Below the pieces are notes generated by a model. It had not been told where the DNA came from. It made no database searches and saw only the letters and a list, made by a program, of their open reading frames with translations. Below are positions 24,075 to 34,469 of a stretch of 64,000 nt of DNA, in pieces (the stretch's first letter is position 1; each line of letters starts with the position of its first letter). Both the position numbers and the translations under genes were made by a program. Origin of the DNA: Archegozetes longisetosus (Eukaryota > Arthropoda > Arachnida > Sarcoptiformes > Trhypochthoniidae); the NCBI GenBank assembly GCA_018873245.2, contig JAEMBT020000001.1:15758220-15822219 (forward strand), in the 5' to 3' direction.

Positions 24075-24703
24075 GAGTGTTCGTCTCTGAACACTAGTAA
24101 TATCTTCTCTATAAGAACCGATTTACTTTAGGTGTAAAAAAAAAGTTTAGAATATTCAATGCATGATACATTTAAAATATAACTAATAAAATTGAGTATT
24201 AAATTATAAGCATATATAGATTATATAAGAAATATGTGTTGAGGGTTAATGAAAATCTTGGGAAACAATAATTATTAATAAAAATTAGGAAGTTATACAA
24301 TAAAAGTCGTATATAAAAAAATCTTAAAAAAGAATTGATAATGAATGTTTAGTAATTAGGAAAGTATTTGGTATGATATGAAAGGAATAGGGGAACGTTC
24401 TTAATCGACACGCACTTTATGTAGATGTTTATGATGCTTCTCATAGGTGTAGCTATGGGAGTGTTTATTTGAGTTTCAAACAATTGGCTCCAAAAATATA
24501 AACACGTTTTGTTTATTTGTGTGTAAAGTAAATGTGAGTTTGTGTTCTTTGTCGTGCAAAGAGTGTTTACTATTTTTCTTTAAATTATTTTTTTTTAGAT
24601 TTTGTATTTATTTTTGGTAAAGTTCCTATTTTTGTGGTAAGTATGGAAATGTATAAAAAAAATTATTGAGAGAATATTTGATTATTTATCTTTCTATTAA
24701 TAG

Positions 24704-25858
24704 TTTTCTAACTATCGAGAAGGATCCATATCCGAAGCAGAAAGCATGTTATCCAAACGTATGTGTAATAATTGATATGTATTGTTAACTGATAATGATT
24801 ATTGATTTCTTTAGAGTACAAAAGATTACGTGGTGAATAAGATTGTGCAGGAGTTGCGGCTCGTGTTGAAGACGTCTCTTGTTCAGACGCACGTGATACT
24901 CCGACGTTATCTCAGGTTATCTCTTCAGAGGCGAGTGATGGTCATCCGCCATATTCACCTGTTAATCTCGTTCTTTGAGAGCCCTTAGGCGAGCTTCCTC
25001 TTCGAATCGACCAAGTTTTCAACCATCCCAGACGTGATAGAGTAACTGGGGAATATCAAATCGAGAGTGTTGTTGCTCGATCAAAAATTTGGAATGGCAA
25101 GATGTGGGAAGATCGATTCCTCGTGAGATGGATCGGTTGGAAGGATCGGTACAACACTTTTGAACTTGAGAGCACGCTCAATGGCTGTAGAGCGTTGTTT
25201 AACTTCCTTTTCTCTGACCATATGTCCTCGGTTGGCGCATGCCATAAAACTGGAAAATTGTTAAAAATTGATTCGACATCCGTTAATGCTGGATGTGGGC
25301 ACTTTAACGAGATCCTCCGTCGTGAGCTAGATCGGTATATTACTTTGGGGAAGTATTCGAAGTTATATGGTTTTCACAGGTAAGTGTAAATATAAGTATA
25401 TAAATTGTTAAAAAGATAAAGATAAAATTGTAGATGCGAGGCTGAGTATAAGATAAAATATAAGTATAAATTGTATGTAAAATGTAAAAATAAATAAAAG
25501 GCGAGGTTTAGTATTGAATTAATATATTTTCTTCCATTTTAGTCACTCTAAAGAAGATGTTCAGAATAAAGAGTTAACTTTCTGGTCGGAGCTCTATTTA
25601 AAGTGGACATCTTTAGAGATGGGTGATTTTCATATTTGTCCACGGATAATCGGTAGAACTCAAGATGGCAAGAATGAATTGGGTGACTTTGTAAAGCGTT
25701 ATCCGCAACACCGTGCCAAGTTTCTCTCAAACGACAGTGATGTCCTCAAAACCATTAGGTCATTGTCGGAGAAGTACCGTATCGTCATCTTGTTACTTGT
25801 TGGACCCCTAGGGACAAAGCATTCAGCTTCAGGGCGTACCTATCATGCAAATGTCTAG
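24704..25858 (+). pseudogene. Antisense Polycomb-type chromodomain gene carried by the gypsy element
   Basis: Three exons keep one frame on the strand opposite to gag-pol-env: 24704-24758, 24815-25379 and 25543-25858, joined by GTATGT...TTAG (56 bp) and GTAAGT...TTTTAG (163 bp) introns. Exon 2 encodes a Ser/Pro-rich linker and then a chromodomain: EYQIESVV, DRFLVRWIGW, RYNTFELE, NGCRALFNFLF. The aromatic cage positions (Tyr, Trp, Trp) and the GW-x-x-RYNT order are closest to Polycomb/CBX domains, not to integrase-tail chromodomains. Exon 3 encodes an unrecognised region of about 100 residues and overlaps the env 3' end by 74 bp. In-frame TAA (24838-24840) and TGA (24976-24978) precede the chromodomain, so the copy is broken or starts further in. 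The origin is inferred to be host gene capture. Confidence 0.65.
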
Positions 25859-27430
25859 GATCGTAAAACTTTGACTTTTTATGACCCTTAGTTGCATCAG
25901 GCTCTTGACTCTCTTCATTAGTGATACTTTCTAACGGCAATTCTTCGAATTTTGTTTCATTTTTAGGCTCAAAGTTATGCACACGCCGCTTCCTGATTAA
26001 ATAAACCATTGCTAAGATAAGAGATACAACCACTAGTCCTAAGAATATATAGTCTAGGGTTCTCAATTCTGTAGTCCTATAATTTGTGATTTTTGGAAAA
26101 TTAGTATCAATAGATTTTAGTTCTTTATTCACTTGCACAGAAATACTTTCGAAATCGAAGTTATGCAAGTTTGGCATTAAGTGAAAGTTGATTCTCTGTG
26201 ATTGTGAGGCCGTTAAACTTACTTCACCGTTAATGCGAGTTTGTTTCCCTTCATAATGAAGGTTCCCAATATCAAAGGTTGTGGTTGTTGGTAGTGCAAA
26301 GACAAATGGAGGGCATTCTATCGTACGATTGTATATTTTGATATCAAAGCTTTCACAATAAAGGTAATTATTGTCTGCGACTTGTTTGATCTGAACTATA
26401 TCTTCTACGGTTACCGTGTGTATGTCCTCACATTTCTCTGCTTTCCAGTATTTTTTCGTGATGTTGATAGGTAGTCTAGACTGACATGAATCAAAATTAG
26501 GGACAACGACAAGGTTTTGAAGTGTATTTGGAGAGAACGGAAGTACTACTACACAATCAGACTTATAATCGTATACTACATTTTGCGGTCCATTATAACG
26601 GATAGGGTATATTGTCGAATTGTCGTTTCTTCTTGGGTAAAGTGTGAAAGGGTCAGCTATCATTATGGATGTGTTGGATTGCGTACTTTTGATATCAAAT
26701 ACCATACTTATCATCTATTTATCTTCGTTAAGCACACAATCTTTTGGCTCAGCGAGACTTAAATTACAGTTTGGACTACATGGAAGGCTGAAGTTGAATA
26801 TCTCAAGAATCTTTTCATCAACTACACCGGTTTTCCATTTTCGACCAATGTCCGCGAGTTTATCGTGGGTTAAGGCTAAGCGAGCTGCCAGGTGCGAGAC
26901 GTATATCATAAATGATGGTAGATGTATTTGTAGTAATCTCAGGGAATCGGTGATTCCCTTTACCTGGTACCCTATACCTTCAATTTCTGACTGTAGTAAG
27001 CCTATTATTTTCTTAACTCGTTCCCGGTTGCTTTCTAGCATTGAGAGTTTTTCAAGCATCTTTTGTTGATTCTCCTTCAACTCTTCAATTTGCTCCTTAG
27101 CTTTCGAGACTTGTACTAGAGCGGAGACAGAAACTCCGACTGTTGTCGTGATTGCTACTGCAAAAACGGCTATAAGATCTATAGCGAGCAATGCCAAGCG
27201 CTTCTGTCTTTTAAGTACGACCTTTGCATCAGGTATGTGGTACGGACTTCTGCAGAATTTTCGAAGGGGCTCAATGAAATCTGTTCTAAGTTGTTTGTCG
27301 CACCAGTCTTTCAGTTCATTGTTGCGATATGGAATAAAAGAGGGTTCTAAGAATGCAAGACAAGGTGATTCATATCTGACTGTCATTAACACACGATTAA
27401 TCCCAGTTATGACTGGTTTTGTGATTTTCG
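25785..27430 (-). pseudogene. Retroviral-type envelope glycoprotein (env)
   Basis: The open frame runs from about 27430 to 25785 and is interrupted only by TAG at 26715-26717. Upstream of it, a furin-type RQKR site is followed by a long hydrophobic stretch of about 30 residues (fusion-peptide-like) and a heptad-rich helix (SKAKEQIEELKENQQKMLEKL). Downstream are Asn-glycosylation motifs, several Cys, a membrane anchor (LGLVVVSLILAMVYLI) with a basic stop-transfer RKRR, and a cytoplasmic tail of about 65 residues. Organisation fits class I-like insect retroelement/baculovirus F-type envelopes. The signal-peptide-like segment LLSLILLFYLTIPVFS lies in the pol frame just upstream, so the true N-terminus needs splicing or has a frame change. 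The TAG makes this copy defective. Confidence 0.75.
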
Positions 27431-28290
27431 CCAGACTAAAGGATTGAGTTTTTGCAGTGAAGAGAACACTGGAATCGTCAGATAAAATAAGAGTATTAAA
27501 GATAAAAGTGACTGATCGAAGAATGTACGAGGTTTACGGGTTCTCTGTGACCTCCTCAAGGCAGTAGGAGTTTGTGCAAGAGTTTTCGATATCACTTCTT
27601 GATTTTCTTCGCTTTGATGTGACTGTTGATCTTTGTTAAGTTCCTTGAGTTCTGATTTGTAATCATAAATCTCTGTAGAGTAGCTACTATAAGGGCACTC
27701 TTTCGAGTGTATGTATCCGTCTACTTTCGACTGAATTTTATCTTCGTAGCTATCACTATCTTCAGAGTTTATATCCTCATCTGCTAGCGCTTCTAGTCTA
27801 GATATTAGTTTCTCTCTATCAGAATAGGGTTTAATCCGGTTAACATGCAAACAATCTAGAACAATTTTTCTGCCGTTCAGAGTGCCTTCAATTTCATAAT
27901 TTACGCCATTAGGATGGCACTTCTTGATGGTGAACGGACCATGGAATGGGTGGAGAAGTTTTTCTGACTTTCCCACTATTCTTGTTGGGTAAAATACTGA
28001 GACTGTGTCCCCTTCCTTGAATGTAACATTTCGGTGACGCTTGTCGTAGTGCAGTTTATTGCTTTCTGCTGCTTTATGTATATTGTTAGCAACATTTTTA
28101 TGCATATCTTTAATAGAGTTATCTAGGCTTTCGAGGTACTGGTCTTCAGACCAGACGCCTAATACTGGTACTCCTGTTACTCTATCAGGGGAGTACTGGG
28201 TTTCTGCCAAATAGTAACCTAAAAGGTGAATAGCCAGTGGTAGCGTTTAGGGAAGTATTATATGAGAACGTAACCCACTGTAAAGCTCTA
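27407..28290 (-). pseudogene. Integrase C-terminal part of pol, frame-shifted from the main pol frame
   Basis: The main pol frame ends at a TGA (28293-28295) where the sister copy at 63.4 kb has Trp. The same frame continues for about 20 codons (LQWVTFSYNTSLNATTGYS). A one-base loss near 28205 then moves it into this frame. Visible here are the PDRVTGVP and YDKRHRNVTFKEGD segments and the FYPTRIVGKSEKLLHPFHGP segment, a GPY/F-type integrase C-terminal domain. An acidic Ser-rich tail follows, and a hydrophobic segment that probably serves as the env signal peptide. There is no chromodomain at the integrase end, in contrast to chromoviruses. Confidence 0.8.
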
Positions 28291-28292
28291 TC

Positions 28293-31200
28293 TCAGTCAT
28301 CTTGTGACTTTGATACATAGTTAGGTATCATTTTGGCTAGTGTTTGGTTGTACTTTTCTGTCAGTCCGTTGCACTGTGGATGGTACGAAGTTGTAGTCAC
28401 ACGTCTAACTGCTAGTCTTTCATATATAGCTTGACTGAAATGTGCTCTGAATTGTACACCTCTATCACTAAGTAGGGTCTTTGGAGTGCCAAAGATACAA
28501 ATAACATTCTCAATGATAAAGTCTGCTGCAGTTGCGGCCGGAATAGCTTTACAGATGGCCCATTTGGTGAAGTAGTCGGTGGCAGCAATAATATAAGTAT
28601 TACGGGATCTCGATAGCTTGAATCTTCCCAGGAAGTCAATACCTAACATTTCAAACGGTGCGTTCGTTATCATGGGAACCATTAGCCCTGCCTGTGGTAA
28701 CAGAGGCTTCTTTTTCGTTTGACAGTCTTTACAAGTATTTACGTATTCAATTATATCTGATCTCATGTTTGGCCAATAATAACGGTTAGTTATTTTGTCT
28801 AGAGTTTTGTTTATGCCTAGATGGGCTCCGCCAAGCAGATCATCATGATAGGCGTAAAGGACATCTAGAAGAAGCTCTGTTGGAATGCAAACTAGTTTTC
28901 TTTCTTTGTTAATCTTGATGCGCTTGTAAAGTACTTTATCTCTAATAGCATAGTTGTTAAGTAACTTCTCATCGTAACATTTAGGGGGATCTTCAATCAA
29001 TTGGTAAATTTTTCCGAAGTGGGGGTCATATCTCTGTCTATGGGGTATATCTATCTCATAGTCTGATGGATTAATGTCTTGACGATACTTGGCATGAGAC
29101 ATTACGAGACAGTGTCTTTCTAGATTATCGTCCAGAATTTCAGGTTGACCCACAGGAAATCTACTTAACGCATCTGCAACTACATTGAGTTTACCACTTC
29201 TATGCTTTATTGTGTAGTAGAAGCTTTGAAGGTGTAATGACCAATGTGTGAGCCTATTATTTAAACTTTGCTTCTCAGACATCCATTTAAGGGCCAGATG
29301 GTCTGTAACGATTACAAAGTGTGTCCCCATTAAGTATTGTTGACACTTAATGGTGACTTTTACTATATCCAAGCATTCAATCTCTGGTATCGAATAGTTT
29401 TTCTCTGCATTATGTAAGAGCCAACTTACAAAGCAGAACGAATGACATTGTCCGTCTATGACATGATAAAGTGCTCCGCCTGTACCTTTGAGACTACCAT
29501 CTGTGTGAATTTCTATGGGTAACTTACTGTCAAAATGAACCAGAACAGGTGATTCGCATATGGCTTTCTTTAATGTATTGAAAGCTTTTTCTTGTTCAGC
29601 GCCCCAGAAAATTGATTTTCCCTTATCAGAGGAATTTCTATTGTTATCAATACTATTAGTAATTTTGTTTTTGTATTTGTCTGTGCTTTCAAAGTTTGGG
29701 TTTTTACGAGTAAGTCTCGTCATTGGTTCTGCAATTTGTGCAAAACCTTTCACCATTCTCCGGTAGAAACCCGCTAAGCCTATAAATGATCTAACAGCTG
29801 TTAGGTTTATAGGGGTTGGGAAGCTCATAATAGCCCTAATCTTTTCAGGGTCTGTGTTTATTCCATTCTCCGATATTATGTACCCTAAAAATGTTAAGCT
29901 TGTCTGCATAAAAATACATATCTTAGGTTTTAAGGTGAGGCCTGAACCCCTCAGGCGTTCAAAAGTTGAGCGTAAGTGATCCAAATGGGATTCAAAACAT
30001 CCGCTGAATATGATTGTGTCGTCGAAGTACACAATAAGGATTTTTCCTACTAAACCTGAGAAAATCTCATTCATTGTTCGCTGAAAAGTTGCAGGTGCTG
30101 TACTGAGGCCAAAAGGCATTCTAATGCAAACATAAAGCCCGTCCTGAGTTATAATGGCTGTTTTTTCTCTGTCTGCTTCCCTTACTTCAAATTGTAGATA
30201 GCCAATATTTGCATCTATAAGCGAGAAAAACCGTGCACCAGCAAAGGAGCTTAAACATGTTTGAACATCAGGTATAGGATACACATCTGGTTTAGTCATT
30301 TTGTTAAGCTTTCTAAAGTCAATACAGAGCCTTTTCTCAGGTCTCCCATTCTTATCTAAAGTCTTTTTGTCCACAAGTACTACAGGCGAGCCCCAAGCGC
30401 TACGAGAGGGTTCTATTATTCTCATGTCAAGCCACTGTTTGACTTGTTGATTTATTACCTCTCTTTGGGCTGCACTGTATTTATAGGGATTTTGCTTAAT
30501 CGGTACTTGATTTTCGTCGATCAAGTTAATAACGTGTTCCCTTACCTTGCAAAGACCTAGTCTTTTCTCGTCAAAGGCGAAGACATCTTCATATTCCAAT
30601 AGAAGTTTTTTAAGTTCGTGCTTCTGATGATTCGATAGTTTTGGGTTTACATTAATCGTTCCTTGTTTTAGTTGAATGAACTCTGATGTTTTGTTAGAGT
30701 TGTGGTCATTAATTACGGTATTACTTTGTTTACTGTTAGGGTTTCTTTTAACAAAGTTAACGTAAATGTTTCTCTTTTTCGCCAATTTCTCTATATACTC
30801 TTTACGTAGTAAGTCAAATTCACTATATTCAGCATCTAATTGGCGTCTGTAAGCTTCAGACTTGAGCCATATTCCCTTAGACTTGCATTTGTCATTAGAG
30901 AATGTTTCATTACCGTGATCAAACTTATTACAATACTGGCAATACCCATTGAACCAGTCGCACGTTAAAAGATCAGCATTCATTGCCTTGAGGTTTTGCT
31001 TTCTTGATTCGAACATGGATTCACCGTCTTCGACTCCACTAATTGGGTCCGGATATTGCAGATCTTCATAATCTGACTCGTATGGTGATTCTATTGATGA
31101 CTCGTCAGTATCATCTGAACGGTATGTTTTCTCGTCAGATGCGTTTGTATTACTATCGTTCGCTTTCTCATAGCTCCCTATTATTGTGCCACATTTGAGT

Positions 31201-32411
31201 GTCACTCTTTCTGACTTACAATTAACAATAGGTATTACAGCTTCACCTTTTCTAAAGTGGATTTTTGAATCTTTGATATAGACCTTTTTCTTGCTAAGTA
31301 AGTTTGGATCCAATTTTACTTTACAAGTGAAATTACTTTCTGCTTTTTTATTACTGGGAGTTATTTTGATAAAAAGCGTGCGATTAGGTTCAATTGTTGC
31401 TGTGTGCATAACATGGATTCGGTCATCGTTGTAGCCGTTTATGTTTTCTTTAGTTATATCGGCTATCGCATTAAGTTGAGGCCAAACTAGCTTTTTGTTC
31501 TTGCAATCAATCAGCACATTAGCCTGTCTGTTGAAATCGTTGCCTAGCAAGAGGCTGAAATCGAAATCCTTGATAACTGCAGGTCTTAGCTTAGTGACTT
31601 TACTATCACGATTGTGTTTAATAACTACTTCAAGAGGGACTTCACCAGTGACTTTCACGGGGAGCCCATTGACAGCTTTTATGGATCTGCCCGTGTAAGG
31701 TTCTAAGTGAAGATCTAAATCATAGGCGAGTTGTGCATCGATCAAAGAGATCTCTGAACCTGAGTCAATTAAGGCTGTTATCTCTTTATTATTAATGTAC
31801 ACTTTATGGTAGATGAGGTCATCGCAGTCACTTAGACTATCGTATTCATCCATATGAGCTATTAGAGCATTAGCTCTACGAGAACCGTTAAACTGTTTCT
31901 GATTCTTTGGACAGTTTCGGGAATAATGCCCAACTTCTTGGCAGTTAAAACACTTGATGTCTCCATTAAGGTTGCGGCAATCGTTTAGCTTCCTAGCAAT
32001 GTCAAATTCAACACGCTTAATAGGTTTATCGCTCTCGTTAACCTGATCTTTCCTGCTATAATTAAGACCACTCTTATTTCGTTTCCTTCTATTATAGTTA
32101 CTGTTTGGCCTATACGAGTCCTGGTTACTATCTCTTTCTTCTGAGGAAGAACTTGTATTGTTGAATCTTGTTTTTCTTCGACTGTTAGAGGTATCTCTAG
32201 TATAATCGTAATCTCTTTTATCTCTATCCCTTGAATGACTTCTGCTGTAATCGCGTGATGAGTCGCATGAGGCATTTACGTACATCTCACGAGATCTATC
32301 TCGCGAACGGTTGATAAGTTTTTTTCCATACCTATCAAATTCTCTGTCCCGGCGTGATCGCCTGTTGCCTTTTCTAAGGCCTAACATAGTCTCCTCAAAC
32401 TTTTCACACAT
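28293..32411 (-). CDS. Gag C-terminus/Pol polyprotein of the gypsy element
   Basis: This frame has 1372 codons. Residues 1-150 are Arg/Ser/Asp-rich, then comes a CCHC zinc knuckle (CFNCQEVGHYSRNC, about 154-167) and an aspartic protease with ALIDSGSEISLID (about 213). A spacer with its own Cys/His-rich patch follows at about 480. Reverse transcriptase has LCIDFRKLN and the catalytic YFDD (about 794-797, bases 30019-30030). RNase H has IHTDGS (about 968). Integrase follows with an HHCC finger (HLGINKT...CKDCQ, about 1190-1225) and the DDE residues in LGIDF, SDRGVQF and GLTEKYNQ. Gag and pol are in one frame. The 5' part of the same frame lies beyond the solo LTR inserted at 32458-33126. It ends prematurely at TGA in place of Trp. 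Confidence 0.9.
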   Translation of the reverse strand: MCEKFEETMLGLRKGNRRSRRDREFDRYGKKLINRSRDRSREMYVNASCDSSRDYSRSHSRDRDKRDYDYTRDTSNSRRKTRFNNTSSSSEERDSNQDSYRPNSNYNRRKRNKSGLNYSRKDQVNESDKPIKRVEFDIARKLNDCRNLNGDIKCFNCQEVGHYSRNCPKNQKQFNGSRRANALIAHMDEYDSLSDCDDLIYHKVYINNKEITALIDSGSEISLIDAQLAYDLDLHLEPYTGRSIKAVNGLPVKVTGEVPLEVVIKHNRDSKVTKLRPAVIKDFDFSLLLGNDFNRQANVLIDCKNKKLVWPQLNAIADITKENINGYNDDRIHVMHTATIEPNRTLFIKITPSNKKAESNFTCKVKLDPNLLSKKKVYIKDSKIHFRKGEAVIPIVNCKSERVTLKCGTIIGSYEKANDSNTNASDEKTYRSDDTDESSIESPYESDYEDLQYPDPISGVEDGESMFESRKQNLKAMNADLLTCDWFNGYCQYCNKFDHGNETFSNDKCKSKGIWLKSEAYRRQLDAEYSEFDLLRKEYIEKLAKKRNIYVNFVKRNPNSKQSNTVINDHNSNKTSEFIQLKQGTINVNPKLSNHQKHELKKLLLEYEDVFAFDEKRLGLCKVREHVINLIDENQVPIKQNPYKYSAAQREVINQQVKQWLDMRIIEPSRSAWGSPVVLVDKKTLDKNGRPEKRLCIDFRKLNKMTKPDVYPIPDVQTCLSSFAGARFFSLIDANIGYLQFEVREADREKTAIITQDGLYVCIRMPFGLSTAPATFQRTMNEIFSGLVGKILIVYFDDTIIFSGCFESHLDHLRSTFERLRGSGLTLKPKICIFMQTSLTFLGYIISENGINTDPEKIRAIMSFPTPINLTAVRSFIGLAGFYRRMVKGFAQIAEPMTRLTRKNPNFESTDKYKNKITNSIDNNRNSSDKGKSIFWGAEQEKAFNTLKKAICESPVLVHFDSKLPIEIHTDGSLKGTGGALYHVIDGQCHSFCFVSWLLHNAEKNYSIPEIECLDIVKVTIKCQQYLMGTHFVIVTDHLALKWMSEKQSLNNRLTHWSLHLQSFYYTIKHRSGKLNVVADALSRFPVGQPEILDDNLERHCLVMSHAKYRQDINPSDYEIDIPHRQRYDPHFGKIYQLIEDPPKCYDEKLLNNYAIRDKVLYKRIKINKERKLVCIPTELLLDVLYAYHDDLLGGAHLGINKTLDKITNRYYWPNMRSDIIEYVNTCKDCQTKKKPLLPQAGLMVPMITNAPFEMLGIDFLGRFKLSRSRNTYIIAATDYFTKWAICKAIPAATAADFIIENVICIFGTPKTLLSDRGVQFRAHFSQAIYERLAVRRVTTTSYHPQCNGLTEKYNQTLAKMIPNYVSKSQDD

Positions 32412-32457
32412 CCTATTTAATGTTTCGGTTAAAGTCCTTACATTTTCCTCATTATTT

Positions 32458-33126
32458 TGTGTCGTCGCCGAAGAACAAAGGGATTATCGCGGGGCGACGC
32501 TAAAGGCCGACTCTCCGTTCTTCAGCTCACAGGTCCGGAGCTCTTGCAGTAGCAATGCTTTGGTCCGGAGCGAGAGCAGAGAACAAGAGTTGGTCAGCGA
32601 TTAAGTGCCTTCGCGAACCTGTTAAGCGTCTGCCCGTGAAAAAGGAAAGAGTGTTTGCGCGAGTCCTAGCTTTAGAGGAGGGAGACTAGTTGGAAGCACT
32701 CGACGATAAGCACTACCACAACTAAGTCTAAAAAGGGGCTAAAACTTGCAAAGAAAAAAAGAATTAAAAATGAAACAGCACTCTTACTTGCAAATGAAAA
32801 ACTGACTGATCTTCATTAAATTCGAGGCTTTTTATACAAATTTTGGACGAGGGCTAGCCTTAGTCCAATAGAAAACTGGTATCGTAAGCACAAGTCCAAT
32901 GAGGGCTCAGACGGACGGTACGTGGACTCACTGGATTTGTGCTCAGGACACCAGTTTGGGAATAGGGAATTACAAGTAAGTTTTAGGATTAGGGTTTTGA
33001 TTGCACTTTACAGTAGAAAAAGTTGTTTACGTATAGAAATATTTGCGTGCAATCGATTTCTTAGAAAATATTTTCTGATTTTAGCTTTGTATAGTTTTCG
33101 TTTATTTTTTCCTTAATTATGTCTCA
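32458..33126 (-). mobile_element. Solo LTR inserted in gag, 669 bp
   Basis: On the minus strand the insert begins TGAGACATAATTAAGG and ends GACGACACA, with TG...CA ends. It is flanked by the 4-bp duplication AAAT (33127-33130 and 32454-32457). A TATA box (TTGTATAAAAAGC, about 32833-32845) points in the same direction as gag. Removing the insert and one AAAT would leave the gag frame continuous, which supports both boundaries. It belongs to a different LTR family from the host element. No internal region remains, so it arose by LTR-LTR recombination. Confidence 0.8.
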
Positions 33127-33735
33127 ATTTAACATGCGAATCTCGTATTCGTTTTTAGCTTTGGATAATTTCCCTGTATCCTTAAGTCCTTTTTCTATAT
33201 TAATCGCATTTTGCTGGAGTGCTGCAAAATTGGGGTTTTCTTTATGAGTTATTGTAGCCCTTATCTCTGGTGTCATTCCCTCAATAATGAAACTACGCAT
33301 TTCAGCAAAAGGCATGCTCGGATTCATCTCCAAACAAAGAAGTCGCTTATCTGTTATATACTGTATTACATCTTCATCTGTTTGTTTTCTATTCACCATA
33401 TGTTCTCTTAAAGAGTTAGCCCTATCTGTTGGTACATGATAGTCAAGGAATGCCGCCATAAGTTCAGCCCAGTTAGTGGGTGGTGAGGATTTCTTGACAT
33501 ACAATTTATACCAATTTTTGGCATTTTTAAATAGAAACTGGTTGAAGTTCTGAAACCTTTGTTGATCATTCCAACCCTTCAAGTTGGTGGTATCGACATA
33601 CGAGTCGATCCACTCAATCGCATCGGCACTTATTCTGCCATCGTACTTATCAATTTTAAAACCCCCAATGGTCGCAATACCACCGGAAACGGCGTCGTTC
33701 ACGACCCGTCTCACCTGGTCTAGGGTAATTGCCAT
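33127..33735 (-). CDS. Gag N-terminal part of the gypsy element
   Basis: The first in-frame ATG is 33735 (MAITLDQVRRVVNDA). The open frame reaches back to 33834 without an ATG, through a Gly/Thr/Pro-rich stretch. The body matches a retrotransposon Gag capsid: GFKIDKYDGRISADAIEWI, FLFKNAKNWYKLY, WAELMAAFLDY, LREHMVNRKQTDEDVIQYI, MTPEIRATI. It is cut by the solo LTR at 33126, and its continuation, with the zinc knuckle, is the start of the 32411-28293 frame. Confidence 0.8.
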
Positions 33736-34131
33736 GGGAATTAAACCAGAGGTACCACCCGTCGCCGCTACAGGCGTCTTAGGTGTACCACCGATACCTT
33801 TACCTGCTGGTATTGTAGTAACGTAACACGACAAACTAACACTAACTAGTAGTCAAACACTAACTACTTTCACGAAACGCAAACTCGTTCGATCAGCACT
33901 CTGGACAAACTTCGCTAAGAAATTGGTCTTACCTGAAATCACACCGTTGCTCCCGATTATGTCAGACCACGACTATATTGCTTGAGTTCAAACTTACCTT
34001 TGGTGAATAGCCACGATAACGAATCCCAAGAACCAGAACACGCAGTCTTTCCCAAGTGACTCTAAGCGGTGTTTAGTAGGTTGTCTGCCAAACGGTATCG
34101 TCTATCACCATCTCGGTGGGACCTCGATATT

Positions 34132-34469
34132 TTCAACATAGAATCGTAGCACAACACAATTTCGTAACAATAACACAACTATTGTAACTACAGGAGCTAT
34201 TTTATTATGGTACTATGAGGTAAAAGACCAAGAATACATATTTGTCGATAGCTCTTATAGGAACATTTCGACCTAAATTTAGGGTAGAGGCTTAACAAGT
34301 TTTAACCAATAGTCGAGAAAGAGGAGTTATTTTTGTTAGGCAATGGTTAGGAGTGGGGATACTTTTGAATTACTAATCCTGATTGTCTGGTCCCTGTTTT
34401 GTGATTTATGTTCATCTGTGGGAAAGTAAGTTAAGGGTGTAGAAAGGGAATAAGTGAAAATTCCTTGCA
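34132..34469 (-). repeat. 5' LTR of the gypsy element
   Basis: This 338-bp partner of the LTR at 23720 starts TGCAAGGAATTTTC on the minus strand. It ends CTATGTTGAA, with one terminal change from CA. The leader between the LTR and gag is about 300-400 bp. A primer-binding site with the usual TGG directly after the LTR is not evident; the first candidate is the TGGTGATAGACG word about 27 bases in. Confidence 0.88.

Larger units (their letters stand above)
23720..34469 (-). mobile_element. Env-bearing Ty3/gypsy (errantivirus-like) LTR retroelement, 10.75 kb
   Basis: The two 338-bp LTRs (23720-24057 and 34132-34469) differ at about six positions (roughly 98 percent identical). ATAT flanks the element (23716-23719 and 34470-34473). 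In minus orientation the order is 5' LTR, gag, pol (protease, RT, RNase H, integrase), env, then an antisense chromodomain gene, polypurine tract and 3' LTR. Breaks: a solo LTR inside gag, TGA for Trp and a frame shift in the integrase C-terminus, and an in-frame TAG in env. The high LTR identity with several lesions means the copy is recent but dead as it stands. Confidence 0.9.

Noticed and set aside
25102..25383. Possibility that the chromodomain is the integrase tail of a chromovirus
   Set aside because: It is on the opposite strand to pol, lies after env, has introns, and its cage resembles Polycomb/CBX; the integrase of this element ends without a chromodomain.
33124..33130. First thought that gag simply ended here and pol used a separate start at 32411
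   Set aside because: TG...CA ends, a TATA box and a perfect 4-bp AAAT duplication show that a solo LTR interrupts one continuous gag-pol frame.
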